This document shows positions 8,165-16,515 of a stretch of DNA of 64,000 nt, piece by piece (positions within the stretch are counted from its first letter, which is position 1; each line of letters starts with the position of its first letter). The notes beneath the pieces were generated by a model. That model was given only the letters and a program-made list of their open reading frames with translations, searched no databases and was not told the origin of the DNA. Made by a program: the position numbers and the translations under genes. The DNA lies in NCBI RefSeq assembly GCF_006385875.1, contig NZ_VFSU01000034.1, positions 248,001-312,000 of the forward strand. Reading direction: 5' to 3'. This stretch comes from Sandaracinobacter neustonicus (GTDB lineage Bacteria; Pseudomonadota; Alphaproteobacteria; Sphingomonadales; Sphingomonadaceae).

Positions 8165-9006
8165 TGCAGATCCTTGTCGATCATATCACGCGCTATAGCT
8201 ACTCCGAACCGGCGGTGGGGGTGGTGCAGCTGTTGAAGCTGACGCCGCGCAACAGCGAGTGCCAGCAGGTGGTGAGCTGGCGGATCGATGTGGACGCCGA
8301 CGGCAGCCTTGTTCCCGGCACCGATGCCTATGGGAATTTCGTGCACACTTTCTATGCAGACCGGCCGGTGGAGAGCCTGACGCTGCATGTGACGGGGCAT
8401 GTGATCACCACGGATCAATCCGGCGTGCTGCTGGGGCTGGACGAGCCGCTGCCGCCGCTGCTGTATCGTCGGCCCACGCCGCTGACGGCGATCACCGCGC
8501 CGATTGCGCATTTCGCGGAAGGCTTCCGCCGCGACGAGCCGCTGGCGACGCTGCACGCGCTGATGCTGGGCGTGCATGAGCGGATCGAGTTCGCCACCGG
8601 CGTGACGGAGCCGCAGACCGACGCCGATGCCGTGCTGCAAATGGGGCGCGGCGTGTGCCAGGATCTGTCGCAGCTGTTCATCGCTTCTGCCCGGCATCTG
8701 GGGATTCCGGCACGTTATGTGTCTGGCCATTATGCCGCACCCGATCACCCGGAGCAGGAGGCCGCGCACGGCTGGGCGGAAGGCCATGTGGAGGGGCTGG
8801 GCTGGGTGAGCTTCGATCCCACCCATTGCGTATCCGGCACGCCGGGGCATGTGCGGGTGGCGGTGGGGCTGGATTCCTGCGAGGCCGCGCCCGTTCGCGG
8901 ATCGCGGCGCGGCGGCGGAATCGAATCGCTTGCGGTGGGCGTGCATGGGCGGCAAGCGGGAGCCGAGCGGAAGAAGCAGTCGGCCTTCGGCCAGACACAG
9001 GCCTGA
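8164..9006 (+). CDS. Transglutaminase-like cysteine protease family protein
   Basis: A 280-residue protein with the bacterial transglutaminase-like N-terminal domain (about 1-90, starting MQILVDHITRYSYSEPAVGV) and a papain-like transglutaminase core. The triad is visible: Cys165 in GVCQDLSQ, His202 in AAHGWAE and Asp218 in SFDPTH. No signal peptide, so it acts in the cytoplasm, probably cleaving or transferring an amide bond on a product of the ATP-grasp ligase. It overlaps the upstream gene by one base and is followed by Anbu after 32 nt. The basic, low-complexity tail after about residue 235 may not be structured. Confidence 0.92.
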   Translation: MQILVDHITRYSYSEPAVGVVQLLKLTPRNSECQQVVSWRIDVDADGSLVPGTDAYGNFVHTFYADRPVESLTLHVTGHVITTDQSGVLLGLDEPLPPLLYRRPTPLTAITAPIAHFAEGFRRDEPLATLHALMLGVHERIEFATGVTEPQTDADAVLQMGRGVCQDLSQLFIASARHLGIPARYVSGHYAAPDHPEQEAAHGWAEGHVEGLGWVSFDPTHCVSGTPGHVRVAVGLDSCEAAPVRGSRRGGGIESLAVGVHGRQAGAERKKQSAFGQTQA

Positions 9007-9038
9007 AGGCCACCGCTCGATAAGGGGTTCGGGTTCAG

Positions 9039-9815
9039 ATGACTTATTGTGTCGGCCTGCTGGTGAAGGAAGGGCTGGTGATGATGGCCGATACCCGCAC
9101 CAATGCGGGGATCGACAATATCTCCACCTACCGCAAGCTCCGCGTGTTCGGGGAAGACGGCAAGCGCATCATCTCCATCGCCTCGGCAGGCTCGCTCAGC
9201 ACCACGCAGGCGCTGGTGAACCGGCTGCACGAGGGCGTGAAGATGCCCGGCAACGACGAGCCGGAGTTTCTGGAAACGGCCCCCACCATGTTCCGCGTGG
9301 CGCAGATCGTGGGCGAGGCGATGGTGGGCGCGAAGAAGGATATCGAGGCGGTGGTGCAGCAGCAGGAGGGCGTCGAGATCGGCGTGACCTTGCTGGTGGG
9401 CGGCTCCATCGACGGGCGGGCACCGCGGCTGTTCCTGATCTATGGCGAGGGCAATTTCATCGAATGCGGGCTGGACACGCCCTATTTTCAGGTGGGCGAG
9501 CTGAAATATGGCAAGCCGGTTCTGGACCGGATGCTGGATTATCGCACCCCCCTGCGCAAGGCGATCAAGATCGCGCTGGTCAGCATGAATTCCACCATGC
9601 GTTCCAATCTGGGGGTGGGGCTGCCCATCGACATGCTGGTGGTGCGGCCGGGCCATTCCACCGCCGCCGTGACGCGGATCGAAGAGAATGACCCCTATTA
9701 CCATGATCTGGGGGCCAGCTGGGCGGCGGCGCTGAAAGATGCGCTGAACAATATTCCGGACCCTGCCTATCCGCTGCCGGGGGAAGATAGCGGCCCTGTG
9801 GCCGCGAAGTCTTAG
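9039..9815 (+). CDS. Anbu, proteasome-type Ntn-hydrolase (COG3484)
   Basis: A 258-residue ancestral beta-subunit (Anbu) homologue of HslV and the 20S proteasome. After Met removal the N-terminal nucleophile is Thr1 (MTYCVGLLVKEG). Asp17 (MMADTRTN) and a lysine at mature position 32 (TYRKLR) complete the proteasome-type active site by direct count. Residues downstream (GVTLLVGGSIDGRAPRLFLI) match the family. No HslU or other AAA partner gene is adjacent, in line with other Anbu loci. It closes the ATP-grasp / alpha-E / transglutaminase operon. Its substrates are not established in the family. A short palindrome (TTAGGGTC/GACCCTAA, 9812-9829) sits over the stop codon. Confidence 0.94.
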   Translation: MTYCVGLLVKEGLVMMADTRTNAGIDNISTYRKLRVFGEDGKRIISIASAGSLSTTQALVNRLHEGVKMPGNDEPEFLETAPTMFRVAQIVGEAMVGAKKDIEAVVQQQEGVEIGVTLLVGGSIDGRAPRLFLIYGEGNFIECGLDTPYFQVGELKYGKPVLDRMLDYRTPLRKAIKIALVSMNSTMRSNLGVGLPIDMLVVRPGHSTAAVTRIEENDPYYHDLGASWAAALKDALNNIPDPAYPLPGEDSGPVAAKS

Positions 9816-9880
9816 GGTCCTGACCCTAATTTGGCGATTGCCTCCCATCGCTTGCCTGTCCTCCTTCCCGTTCCTCTCCT

Positions 9881-9982
9881 CCCGCTCAGGCTGAGCTTGT
9901 CGAAGCCCCGGACGTAAAAGCGCAATGGCTGAGCCCGTGGTGGGCATGCTCCATGGGCTTCGACAAGCTCAGCCTGAGCGGG
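9881..9982 (-). repeat. Long palindrome family A, copy 1
   Basis: Perfect 28-bp arms, CCCGCTCAGGCTGAGCTTGT... at 9881-9908 and its complement at 9955-9982, enclose a 46-nt loop. The element extends beyond the arms: the left flank (about 9840-9880) matches the right flanks of copies 2 and 4, and the right flank (GATGGCGTTGCAAAAAGTAT, about 10013-10035) matches their left flanks. This copy therefore lies reversed relative to copies 2 and 4. With its flanks it accounts for most of the 350-bp gap 9816-10165. Confidence 0.9.
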
Positions 9983-10113
9983 TGGAGGGAGGCGACGGTA
10001 AAGGCTGAAAGGCCGATGGCGTTGCAAAAAGTATAATCGCCCATAGTTTTCACCGGACTGGCGCATTTGTGATGATTTCGCTGCACTGTGCTTTGCGAAT
10101 TCCTTGCCCTGAT

Positions 10114-10133
10114 GTTAACCTCTTATGGTTAAC
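10114..10133. promoter_or_regulatory. Perfect 20-bp inverted repeat before a TonB receptor, candidate operator
   Basis: GTTAACC, six bases, GGTTAAC lies 33 nt before the start codon of the TonB-dependent receptor. Symmetry and position suit a repressor site overlapping the promoter or leader. The spacing between the TTAA halves (10 nt) does not fit the 7-nt spacing of a CtrA box. The regulator is unknown. Confidence 0.4.
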
Positions 10134-10165
10134 GACGAAAACACCTGATCAGGTTGGGGGCAACC

Positions 10166-13100
10166 ATGCGCATGTTTCGGCCGTCTGCAGCATTTCTGAG
10201 CGTTTCCATTTTCGCCATTTCCGCACCGGCGCTGGCGCAGGAGCAGGTCGCGGCGGACAGCGCCGATACGGCGGATATCGAGACCATCGTGGTGACGGGA
10301 ACGCGGCTGGCGCGCGACCCGAACTCGATCGCGCCGCTGCCCGTGAGCACCATTGGCGCAGACGAACTGCGGCTGGCGGGGAACAGCGACACCACTGCGA
10401 CGCTCAGGCAGATTCCGGCGCTGCTGTCCTCCGGATCGGTGGCGGATTCGATCGATCGCGGCAGCGGTGGCGTGGGGCAGGCGACGCTGGACCTGCGCCA
10501 GCTGGGGGCCGAACGCACGCTGGTGCTGGTGGATGGCCGCCGCCATGTCTCGGGCGTGCCCGGCGCACAGATCGTGGACGTGTCCACCATCCCCTCTGCG
10601 TTGATCGAGCGGGTGGACGTGCTGACCGGCGGGGCCTCCGCCGTTTACGGCGCGGACGCCGTGACCGGCGTGGTGAACTATGTGCTGAAGCGGGATTTCG
10701 AAGGGCTGGAGCTGGACGCGCAGACCGGAATTTCCACCTATGGCGACGGCGCGCAATATCGGATCAGCGGCAGCTGGGGGAAGAATTTCGCCGACGGGCG
10801 CGGCAACATCACGATTTCGGCGGGCTATACCAAGGAAAGCGAGGTGTTGCTGGGGGATCGCTCGTTCACCGCGAACAATGGCCGCTCGAACAGCAACACC
10901 ACCTATGCCAACCCGCTGAAGCGATTTCAGAAAGGCGAGATCGACGCGGCGACCATGCCGAACTTCGCCGCCTTCTATACGCTGGACAATGGCTATTACC
11001 CCTATGGCTTCCGTATCCCGACGGCCGCGGAAGCGGCGGAGCAGTTCCCCGGCGGGCTGACCGCGGCTGAGCGGGCGCTGGTGGAGCGGGCGGCGGCGGC
11101 CCCCACCTTCGCCATCGCCCCCGATCCGCGCTTTGCCATCTCGTCTGGCGAAGGGCTGCTGTGGCGCGCCGACTTCGGCTATTTCAACACCGATCTGAAC
11201 GGCAATGGCAGGCCGGACTGCGAAGACAGCTATATTGGCTCGTTCGCGTTCGGCTTCGGCGGTGCCTGCTATGTGACGACGCCGGGTGGCGGGGTGAAGG
11301 TGTTTCAGGATGGCACCATCGCCACAGGCTCCAACCAGTTCGGCGGCGATGGCGCGGTGGAGCGCACCAACCAATCCTCGCTCACGCCGGGATCGCAGCG
11401 CCTGTTCGTGAACATGAAGGGGCAGTTCGAAGTCTCCACCGCGTTCGAGCTGTTCTGGGACGCGAAATATGCCCGCAACGAGGGGAAATCCCGCAGCAAC
11501 TACAACAGCTTCTATGACAGCCTGCTGATCACGCCGGACAATCCCTATATCCCGGCCGCGCTTCAGGGCGAGGCGGACGAGGCTGGCGGCCTGCTGGTGA
11601 GCCGGGATTTTCTGGACCTGGGGCCGGGCATCACCACAGCGAAGCGCGACACCTACCGGATCGTCGGCGGCGCACGCGGCGAGATCGCGCCGGGTCTGAA
11701 ATATGATTTCGGCTTGAACTGGGGACGGACGGATTCCGCCGTCACTTACTCCAACTCGGTGCTGGTGGACCGGCTGTTCGCCGCTCTGGACGCGGTGAAG
11801 CTGCCGGACGGGCGGATCATCTGCCGCTCCGACATTGATCCGACCATCGACCCGAACAAGGGCTCGCTCTATTTTCCGGTGATCGAGAACGGCTTTTTCA
11901 CCTTCTCCCCCGGAGACGGCAAGTGCAAGCCCGCCAACATCATGGCTGGCAGCGCCTCCATCAGCCAGGAGGCGGTGAACTTCATCACCACGCCCACCAC
12001 CGACAGATATCGGATGGAGCAGATGGTGGCGACGCTGGCCTTCACCGGCGATACCGCCAGCTTCTTCGAACTGCCCGGCGGCGGCGTGCTCTATGCCTTC
12101 GGCGCGGAGTATCGCAAGGAGATCAGCCGCACCCGCTTCGATCCGCTGACGCTGGGTTACCTGCCCGCCGGGGCCGCTGCCGGGCCGGAAGGGACGTTCA
12201 TCGGCGACATTTCCGGCAACCAGAGCCTTGTGTTCGACGCACAGAGCCGCTTCTTCAATGCGGGCGGATCGTTCGACGTGAAGGAAGTGTTCGGCGAAAT
12301 CTCCCTGCCGATCCTGAAGGAGCGGCGCTTTTTCGAGGAGCTGACGCTCGGCGCGGCCGGGCGCTATGCCGATTATTCCACCGTGGGCGGGCAGTTCACC
12401 TGGAATTTGAACGGAACATGGGCACCGGTCCGCGACCTGCGCTTCCGCGCCTCTTATGCGAAGGCGATCCGCGCTCCGAACATTTCCGAACTGTTCGATC
12501 CGCAGCAGGGCGCGACCTTCCGGCCTTCGGACCCGTGCGACGCCACGGTGATCGCCGATCTGGTGGCGGGCGGGGCGGCCAATGCGCAGAACCGGGTGGC
12601 CAATTGCCGCTCTGCGCTGTCTGCACTGGGGGTGTCCGATCCGGACGGGTTTCTGGACCCGCTCTCTGCCCGGTTCAACGGAACCACCGGTGGCAACCCC
12701 GATCTGAAGGCGGAAAAGGCGACCACATGGACGGTGGGCGGGGTGATCCAGCCGCGCTTCCTGCCGGGGCTGACCATTTCCGCCGACTATTATTCGATCG
12801 AAATTCGCGATGCGATCGCGGCCGTCAGCGCGCAGGATATCGTGAACAGCTGCTATGATCTGGAGACCTATCCGAACCAGTTCTGCGAGCTGTTCAGCCG
12901 CAACGGAGACGCGAATTCTTCGACGTTCGGCGGGCTGAACTTCCTGCGGCAGACGCAGATCAACTTCGGGCGGCTGGAAACCTCCGGGGTGGATTTCAAC
13001 CTCGCCTATCGCTTCGGCTTTGGCGATCATGATGTCCGCCTGCAACTGGCGGGCAACTGGACGGAGAAGCTGGACCGTTACTTTGACCCTGTGAACAGCA

Positions 13101-13453
13101 GCCTTGTGAACCCCGGCCTGAGGGAATTGGGCGCGCCGGAATGGTCCGGCGTTGGCTCCCTCACTTGGGCGTGGAAGGCTGTCTCGCTCACATGGCGCAG
13201 CCAGTATATCGGCGAGCAGGCGGTCTCCAGCGCGGTGCAGATCGAGCGGGTGGATATCGAGTTCGGCAAGGACGGAATGGCACCCGATTACTGGGTGCAT
13301 GATCTGGCCTTCAACTTCGACGTGACGCACCAGTTCAGCATGTATGGCGGGGTGAACAATTTGACGAACGCAAAGCCGTTCCGGGCCAGCCTTGCCTATC
13401 CCGTAAGCGGGGTGGGGCGCTTCTTCTTCCTGGGGGCGCGGGCGAAGTTCTGA
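10166..13453 (+). CDS. TonB-dependent receptor
   Basis: A 1095-residue outer-membrane beta-barrel that imports a ligand using TonB-ExbBD energy. It has a signal peptide (MRMFRPSAAFLSVSIFAISAPALAQ), the plug-domain segment ETIVVTGTRLARDPN, the plug motif VDVLTGGASAVYGADAVTGVVNY, and ends in a phenylalanine (FFFLGARAKF), the barrel-assembly signature. The start is ATG 10166, 5 nt after GGGGG; an in-frame TTG at 10154 is less likely. Length is typical of sphingomonad receptors with long extracellular loops. A perfect inverted repeat lies upstream. No transporter or sigma/anti-sigma pair is adjacent, so the ligand cannot be assigned. Confidence 0.95.
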   Translation: MRMFRPSAAFLSVSIFAISAPALAQEQVAADSADTADIETIVVTGTRLARDPNSIAPLPVSTIGADELRLAGNSDTTATLRQIPALLSSGSVADSIDRGSGGVGQATLDLRQLGAERTLVLVDGRRHVSGVPGAQIVDVSTIPSALIERVDVLTGGASAVYGADAVTGVVNYVLKRDFEGLELDAQTGISTYGDGAQYRISGSWGKNFADGRGNITISAGYTKESEVLLGDRSFTANNGRSNSNTTYANPLKRFQKGEIDAATMPNFAAFYTLDNGYYPYGFRIPTAAEAAEQFPGGLTAAERALVERAAAAPTFAIAPDPRFAISSGEGLLWRADFGYFNTDLNGNGRPDCEDSYIGSFAFGFGGACYVTTPGGGVKVFQDGTIATGSNQFGGDGAVERTNQSSLTPGSQRLFVNMKGQFEVSTAFELFWDAKYARNEGKSRSNYNSFYDSLLITPDNPYIPAALQGEADEAGGLLVSRDFLDLGPGITTAKRDTYRIVGGARGEIAPGLKYDFGLNWGRTDSAVTYSNSVLVDRLFAALDAVKLPDGRIICRSDIDPTIDPNKGSLYFPVIENGFFTFSPGDGKCKPANIMAGSASISQEAVNFITTPTTDRYRMEQMVATLAFTGDTASFFELPGGGVLYAFGAEYRKEISRTRFDPLTLGYLPAGAAAGPEGTFIGDISGNQSLVFDAQSRFFNAGGSFDVKEVFGEISLPILKERRFFEELTLGAAGRYADYSTVGGQFTWNLNGTWAPVRDLRFRASYAKAIRAPNISELFDPQQGATFRPSDPCDATVIADLVAGGAANAQNRVANCRSALSALGVSDPDGFLDPLSARFNGTTGGNPDLKAEKATTWTVGGVIQPRFLPGLTISADYYSIEIRDAIAAVSAQDIVNSCYDLETYPNQFCELFSRNGDANSSTFGGLNFLRQTQINFGRLETSGVDFNLAYRFGFGDHDVRLQLAGNWTEKLDRYFDPVNSSLVNPGLRELGAPEWSGVGSLTWAWKAVSLTWRSQYIGEQAVSSAVQIERVDIEFGKDGMAPDYWVHDLAFNFDVTHQFSMYGGVNNLTNAKPFRASLAYPVSGVGRFFFLGARAKF

Positions 13454-13484
13454 TCTGCTATAAGGACTGTGGGAGGAACCGATC

Positions 13485-13928
13485 ATGACTGATACGCTGC
13501 CTGTGGGCCGTGCGCCGATGCATCTGTGGATCGTGGGCGGGCTGGGCCTGTTGTGGAACGGCTTTGGGGCGTTCGACTATGTGATGTCGAAGCTGCGCGG
13601 GGCCGATTACTTCCGGGAGATGGGGATGACGGAGGCGCAGATCGCTTATGCGCAAAGCTATCCGATGTGGATGAACATCGTCTGGGCGGTGGGCGTGTGG
13701 GGCGGGCTGCTGGGGACGGTGCTGCTGCTGTTACGGCGGCGGGCGGCGGCCCCGGTGTTCGCGCTTTCGCTGGCGGCGTTCCTGCTGAGCCTTGTCTATA
13801 CCTATCTGCTGTCCAACGGCCGCGGGGTGATGGGCGAGGGGGCTTATATGCAGCTGGTGGTGCTGGCGGGCTGCCTGTTCTTCGTATGGTATTCACGGGC
13901 CATGGCAAGAAAGGGCGTGTTGAGATAG
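13485..13928 (+). CDS. Small four-helix membrane protein of unknown function
   Basis: A 147-residue inner-membrane protein with four predicted transmembrane helices (about residues 12-32, 62-80, 85-107, 118-135). The start ATG 13485 follows GGGAGG with good spacing, 31 nt after the TonB receptor, so it may be co-transcribed with it. Homologues are common in sphingomonads and are sometimes labelled sugar transporters, but nothing in the sequence supports transport. Function unknown. Confidence 0.75.
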   Translation: MTDTLPVGRAPMHLWIVGGLGLLWNGFGAFDYVMSKLRGADYFREMGMTEAQIAYAQSYPMWMNIVWAVGVWGGLLGTVLLLLRRRAAAPVFALSLAAFLLSLVYTYLLSNGRGVMGEGAYMQLVVLAGCLFFVWYSRAMARKGVLR

Positions 13929-13994
13929 CGGTTTGGCGGCCTGCATTTTGGCTGGGTTTGTGTAGAGTATTTCATATCGTCTCCCCGGATTTCT

Positions 13995-14396
13995 TCATTG
14001 CGGGAACAGTTCAATATGGGTTTCGGCGGTCCGTCCATAATAGACGACCCGGCGGCCGGGGAAGGAGACCAGATAGCCCGCGCAGCCCGCCGCCTTCGCC
14101 TTTTCGCAGAAGACGGCATAGCTGTAGTCGGGAGCATTGGCCTGCGCCCAGCGCACCAGTGCCGCGACACCATCGCTATCGAATGCCGCCGCGACCGGAC
14201 CGGCGGAAAGAGGCATGACAAGTTCAACATGGTCGCCATCCGGCAGATAATAGACTTGAGTGTTACAGCGATAATCGACCGCATATCCCTCAAATCCGGC
14301 CTCCACGAGCTTGCAGACGATCTCGGGGAAGCTCAAATCACCATCATGGGCGGCGTCGAGGCAGATTCTGGCAATGGCAATCCGTTCCGCGTCCAT
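13995..14396 (-). CDS. DUF1398 family protein
   Basis: A 133-residue soluble protein matching DUF1398 (YbcV-like): it opens MDAERIAIARICLDAA, then has SFPEIVCKLVEAGFEGY and the family core YYLPDGDHVEL. No signal peptide or membrane segment. Members occur widely as single genes and their biochemical role is unknown. It lies 41 nt downstream of the MarR regulator on the same strand, so it is plausibly part of the same transcript and a candidate target of that regulator. Base composition around 13930-14960 is a little lower in GC than the flanks. Confidence 0.82.
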   Translation of the reverse strand: MDAERIAIARICLDAAHDGDLSFPEIVCKLVEAGFEGYAVDYRCNTQVYYLPDGDHVELVMPLSAGPVAAAFDSDGVAALVRWAQANAPDYSYAVFCEKAKAAGCAGYLVSFPGRRVVYYGRTAETHIELFPQ

Positions 14397-14437
14397 GCGC
14401 AGTTCCTTTCTTCGGGGATGATCGGGATTGAATAGGG

Positions 14438-14890
14438 TCAGTCGACGGGCATGGCAGACAGCCCATGCTTGTTGATCAGTGCATATAACAAGACACGCAG
14501 GCTTTGATGCGCTTCACCGCTCAGCACGGCGAAGAAGGCGGCGTCATTTTCGTCTGCCAGCCGGGCAAGCACCGGAACTTTCTCCGCGCCGGCCGTCGAC
14601 AACGACAGGCTATGCCCGCGCTTATCATCGGGATTGCCATTGCGTTTGATCAATCCCTTTTCGAGCAACCGCGCTGCCAGCTTGCTGATCGCGCCCTTTG
14701 TCATGCCCATTCGATCGGCCAGCGCTGAAGGCGCTATGGCGTCGCTTCCATAGAGCGAGCGGAGCATGACCCATTCCGAGACGGTCACATCCTCACTTGC
14801 GACCTTGCGCGCAAATTCCTGCGAGACCGCGTTCGACACCATCCGCAACAGATAGCCTGTATGGGCATTGAGGTCGGAGACACCGGCCAT
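14438..14890 (-). CDS. MarR family transcriptional regulator
   Basis: A 150-residue winged-helix dimeric repressor. The DNA-binding region (about 45-95) reads VSEWVMLRSLYGSDAIAPSA, then ALADRMGMTKGAISKLAARL, then the wing NPDDKRGHSLSLSTAG, all typical of MarR. ATG 14890 is preferred over GTG 14896 because GAGG sits 5 nt before the ATG. The upstream region holds an imperfect symmetry (GTTGA at 14921, TCAAC at 14940) that could be its own operator, which would fit MarR autoregulation. It precedes DUF1398 on the same strand. Ligand unknown. Confidence 0.9.
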   Translation of the reverse strand: MAGVSDLNAHTGYLLRMVSNAVSQEFARKVASEDVTVSEWVMLRSLYGSDAIAPSALADRMGMTKGAISKLAARLLEKGLIKRNGNPDDKRGHSLSLSTAGAEKVPVLARLADENDAAFFAVLSGEAHQSLRVLLYALINKHGLSAMPVD

Positions 14891-15016
14891 AGCCACCTCG
14901 ATTCATTGATCAGGGAATTAGTTGAGAGAAGTTTCCTAGTCAACATGTGCGCGCTCGTGTGAATGGAAGGCAGGCAATAGGGCCTGGACTCATAAGTCCC
15001 GGCCTTGTGCGAAGCG

Positions 15017-15113
15017 TATAGCCCCCACCCCAACCCCTCCCCTGCAGGGGAGGGGCTTCATATGTTGGGGGTGCAGGGGAATCATTCCCCTGCCCGCCGG
15101 AGGCCCTCTGTCT
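15017..15113 (-). repeat. Tandem-stem-loop 3-prime module, copy 2 (tail type II, stem-loop a degenerate)
   Basis: Downstream of the mtgA stop (15122) on the minus strand. Stem-loop b is at 15093-15073 (GCAGGGGAA-TGA-TTCCCCTGC, 29 nt from the stop), followed by CACCCCCAACATATG and a type II tail (AGCCCCTCCCCTGCAGGGG then GGGGTTGGGGTGGGGGCTAT). The expected stem-loop a next to the stop is degenerate. Confidence 0.65.
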
Positions 15114-15121
15114 TCAGGCCC

Positions 15122-15799
15122 TTACTTCCACACGCAGGCGTCCAGCCCCTCGTTGGCGACGACGCGGGTGCGGCCGGCTATTCGGTTGGCGTAGCGTTTT
15201 GTGTAGCGGCCCGGCGAAGCTGCGTCTCGTTTGATGGGTTGGGGGAGGATGGCGGCGAGGCGGGCGGCTTCGGTGCGGGTGAGTTTGCTGGCGGGCTTGT
15301 TGAAATAGTGGATGGAGGCGGCTTGCACGCCGAACACGCCCCGGCCGAATTCGGCGATGTTGAGATAGACTTCCATAATGCGGGGTTTGCCCCAGATGAA
15401 TTCGATGAGGACGGTGAACCAGGCCTCCAGCCCTTTGCGGACCCATGTTCGGCCGGACCAGAGGAAGGCGTTTTTCGCGGTTTGCTGGCTGATGGTGGAG
15501 CCGCCGCGCAGTTTCTTGCCTTGTTCGTTCGCCTGCATCGCCTTTTCGATGGCTTGCACATCGAAGCCGTTGTGTTCGCAGAAGCGGGCGTCTTCGGCGG
15601 CGATGACGGCGCGGGGGATGTGGCGCGACATCTCGTTCAGGCCGACCCATTCGCGGTAGACCTTCACATCGTTGAAATGATCGCGGATCATCAGGCTGGT
15701 GGTGGGCGGGTCGATCCAGCGATAGGCGGTGACCCAGACGAGGCTGAACAGGATCAGCCCGGCCAGCAGTTTCAGGGTGAACTTCAGGATGCTGAGCAC
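15122..15799 (-). CDS. mtgA: Monofunctional biosynthetic peptidoglycan transglycosylase
   Basis: Polymerises lipid II into glycan strands in the inner membrane, periplasmic side. The 225-residue protein has one N-terminal membrane anchor (LLAGLILFSLVWVTAYRW) and the GT51 motifs: EDARFCEHNGFD with the catalytic glutamate, RGGSTISQQTAKN, and KPRIMEVYLNIAEFG. Length suits a monofunctional enzyme with no transpeptidase domain. The start is GTG 15799, preceded by AGGAGG with a 4-nt gap; it overlaps the upstream amidohydrolase gene by 16 nt, suggesting translational coupling in the three-gene unit 17297-15122. Confidence 0.95.
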   Translation of the reverse strand: MLSILKFTLKLLAGLILFSLVWVTAYRWIDPPTTSLMIRDHFNDVKVYREWVGLNEMSRHIPRAVIAAEDARFCEHNGFDVQAIEKAMQANEQGKKLRGGSTISQQTAKNAFLWSGRTWVRKGLEAWFTVLIEFIWGKPRIMEVYLNIAEFGRGVFGVQAASIHYFNKPASKLTRTEAARLAAILPQPIKRDAASPGRYTKRYANRIAGRTRVVANEGLDACVWK

Positions 15800-16515
15800 A
15801 GGCCCTCCTGCGTGGCGCGGATGGTGCGGGCGACGATGGCGGACCAGCGGGCGACGCCGGGGGCATTGGCGATCAGATCCTGCCGGATTTCGAAGCCGAG
15901 ATAGGGCAGGCCGATGGCTTCGGCGTGGCGGTCCATCGTGTAGTTCAGGATCTGCCCGGAATAGGGTTCGTTGGCACCGATGGGGCCGCCGAGATCGGGT
16001 TCGGCTTCCAGCGCGGCGAGGGCATATTCGGTGGCGCGGTAATCCTGATTCCACAGAATGGCGATGGGCCAAGGGCGCGGGGCGGGGGCCGAGGCGAGCG
16101 CGGGGGTGAAGCTGTGGATGGACACGAGCAGTTGCGGCGGGCGCAGCTGAATCTGCCGGGCGAGGCCATCGTGGAAGGCGTGGTGCAGCGCTAGGCGGGC
16201 GGCGGTGTCCGTGGCGGAGAGGTTGGCGTTGCCGGAGATGGGGATGCCGTCGCTGTGTTGTGGGATGGCCTGTTCCGGCGGGCGGTTGCAATCGACCACG
16301 AGGCGGGAGACCGAGGCGAGCCATGCGCGGCAGGCGAGCGTGGCGGCGACCGTGCGGGAGACGGCTTCGGCACCGATATCCCATGCGACATGCTGGCTGA
16401 GCGCTTCTGCCGGAACGCCGAGATCGAGGCCGGCGGGGACGGCGTTGGAGGCGTGATCGCAGACGAGGAGGATTCGCGGATCGTCTCCGTCGATGAGGCG
16501 GGGGGTGCTGCTCAT
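15784..16515 (-). CDS. N-formylglutamate amidohydrolase family protein
   Basis: A 243-residue Zn-dependent amidohydrolase-like protein of the HutG/FGase family. Conserved segments seen are LLVCDHASNAVP near residue 17, HVAWDIGAEAVSR, and DCNRPP; LVSIHSFTP supplies another metal-ligand histidine. The family hydrolyses N-formyl-L-glutamate in histidine breakdown, but no hut genes are nearby, so the actual substrate may differ. The start ATG overlaps the stop of the enoyl-CoA hydratase gene (ATGA), and its own stop lies inside mtgA, so all three genes are one transcript. Confidence 0.88.
   Translation of the reverse strand: MSSTPRLIDGDDPRILLVCDHASNAVPAGLDLGVPAEALSQHVAWDIGAEAVSRTVAATLACRAWLASVSRLVVDCNRPPEQAIPQHSDGIPISGNANLSATDTAARLALHHAFHDGLARQIQLRPPQLLVSIHSFTPALASAPAPRPWPIAILWNQDYRATEYALAALEAEPDLGGPIGANEPYSGQILNYTMDRHAEAIGLPYLGFEIRQDLIANAPGVARWSAIVARTIRATQEGLCSAS

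Noticed and set aside
10115-10132. CtrA-type binding site (TTAA-N7-TTAA)
   Set aside because: The two TTAA halves are 10 nt apart, not 7; kept only as a generic inverted repeat.
10115-13486. Very long open frame antisense to the first TonB receptor
   Set aside because: High GC makes stop codons rare on the opposite strand; the translation is His/Arg/Gly-rich with no domain or signal, while the plus frame is a clear receptor.
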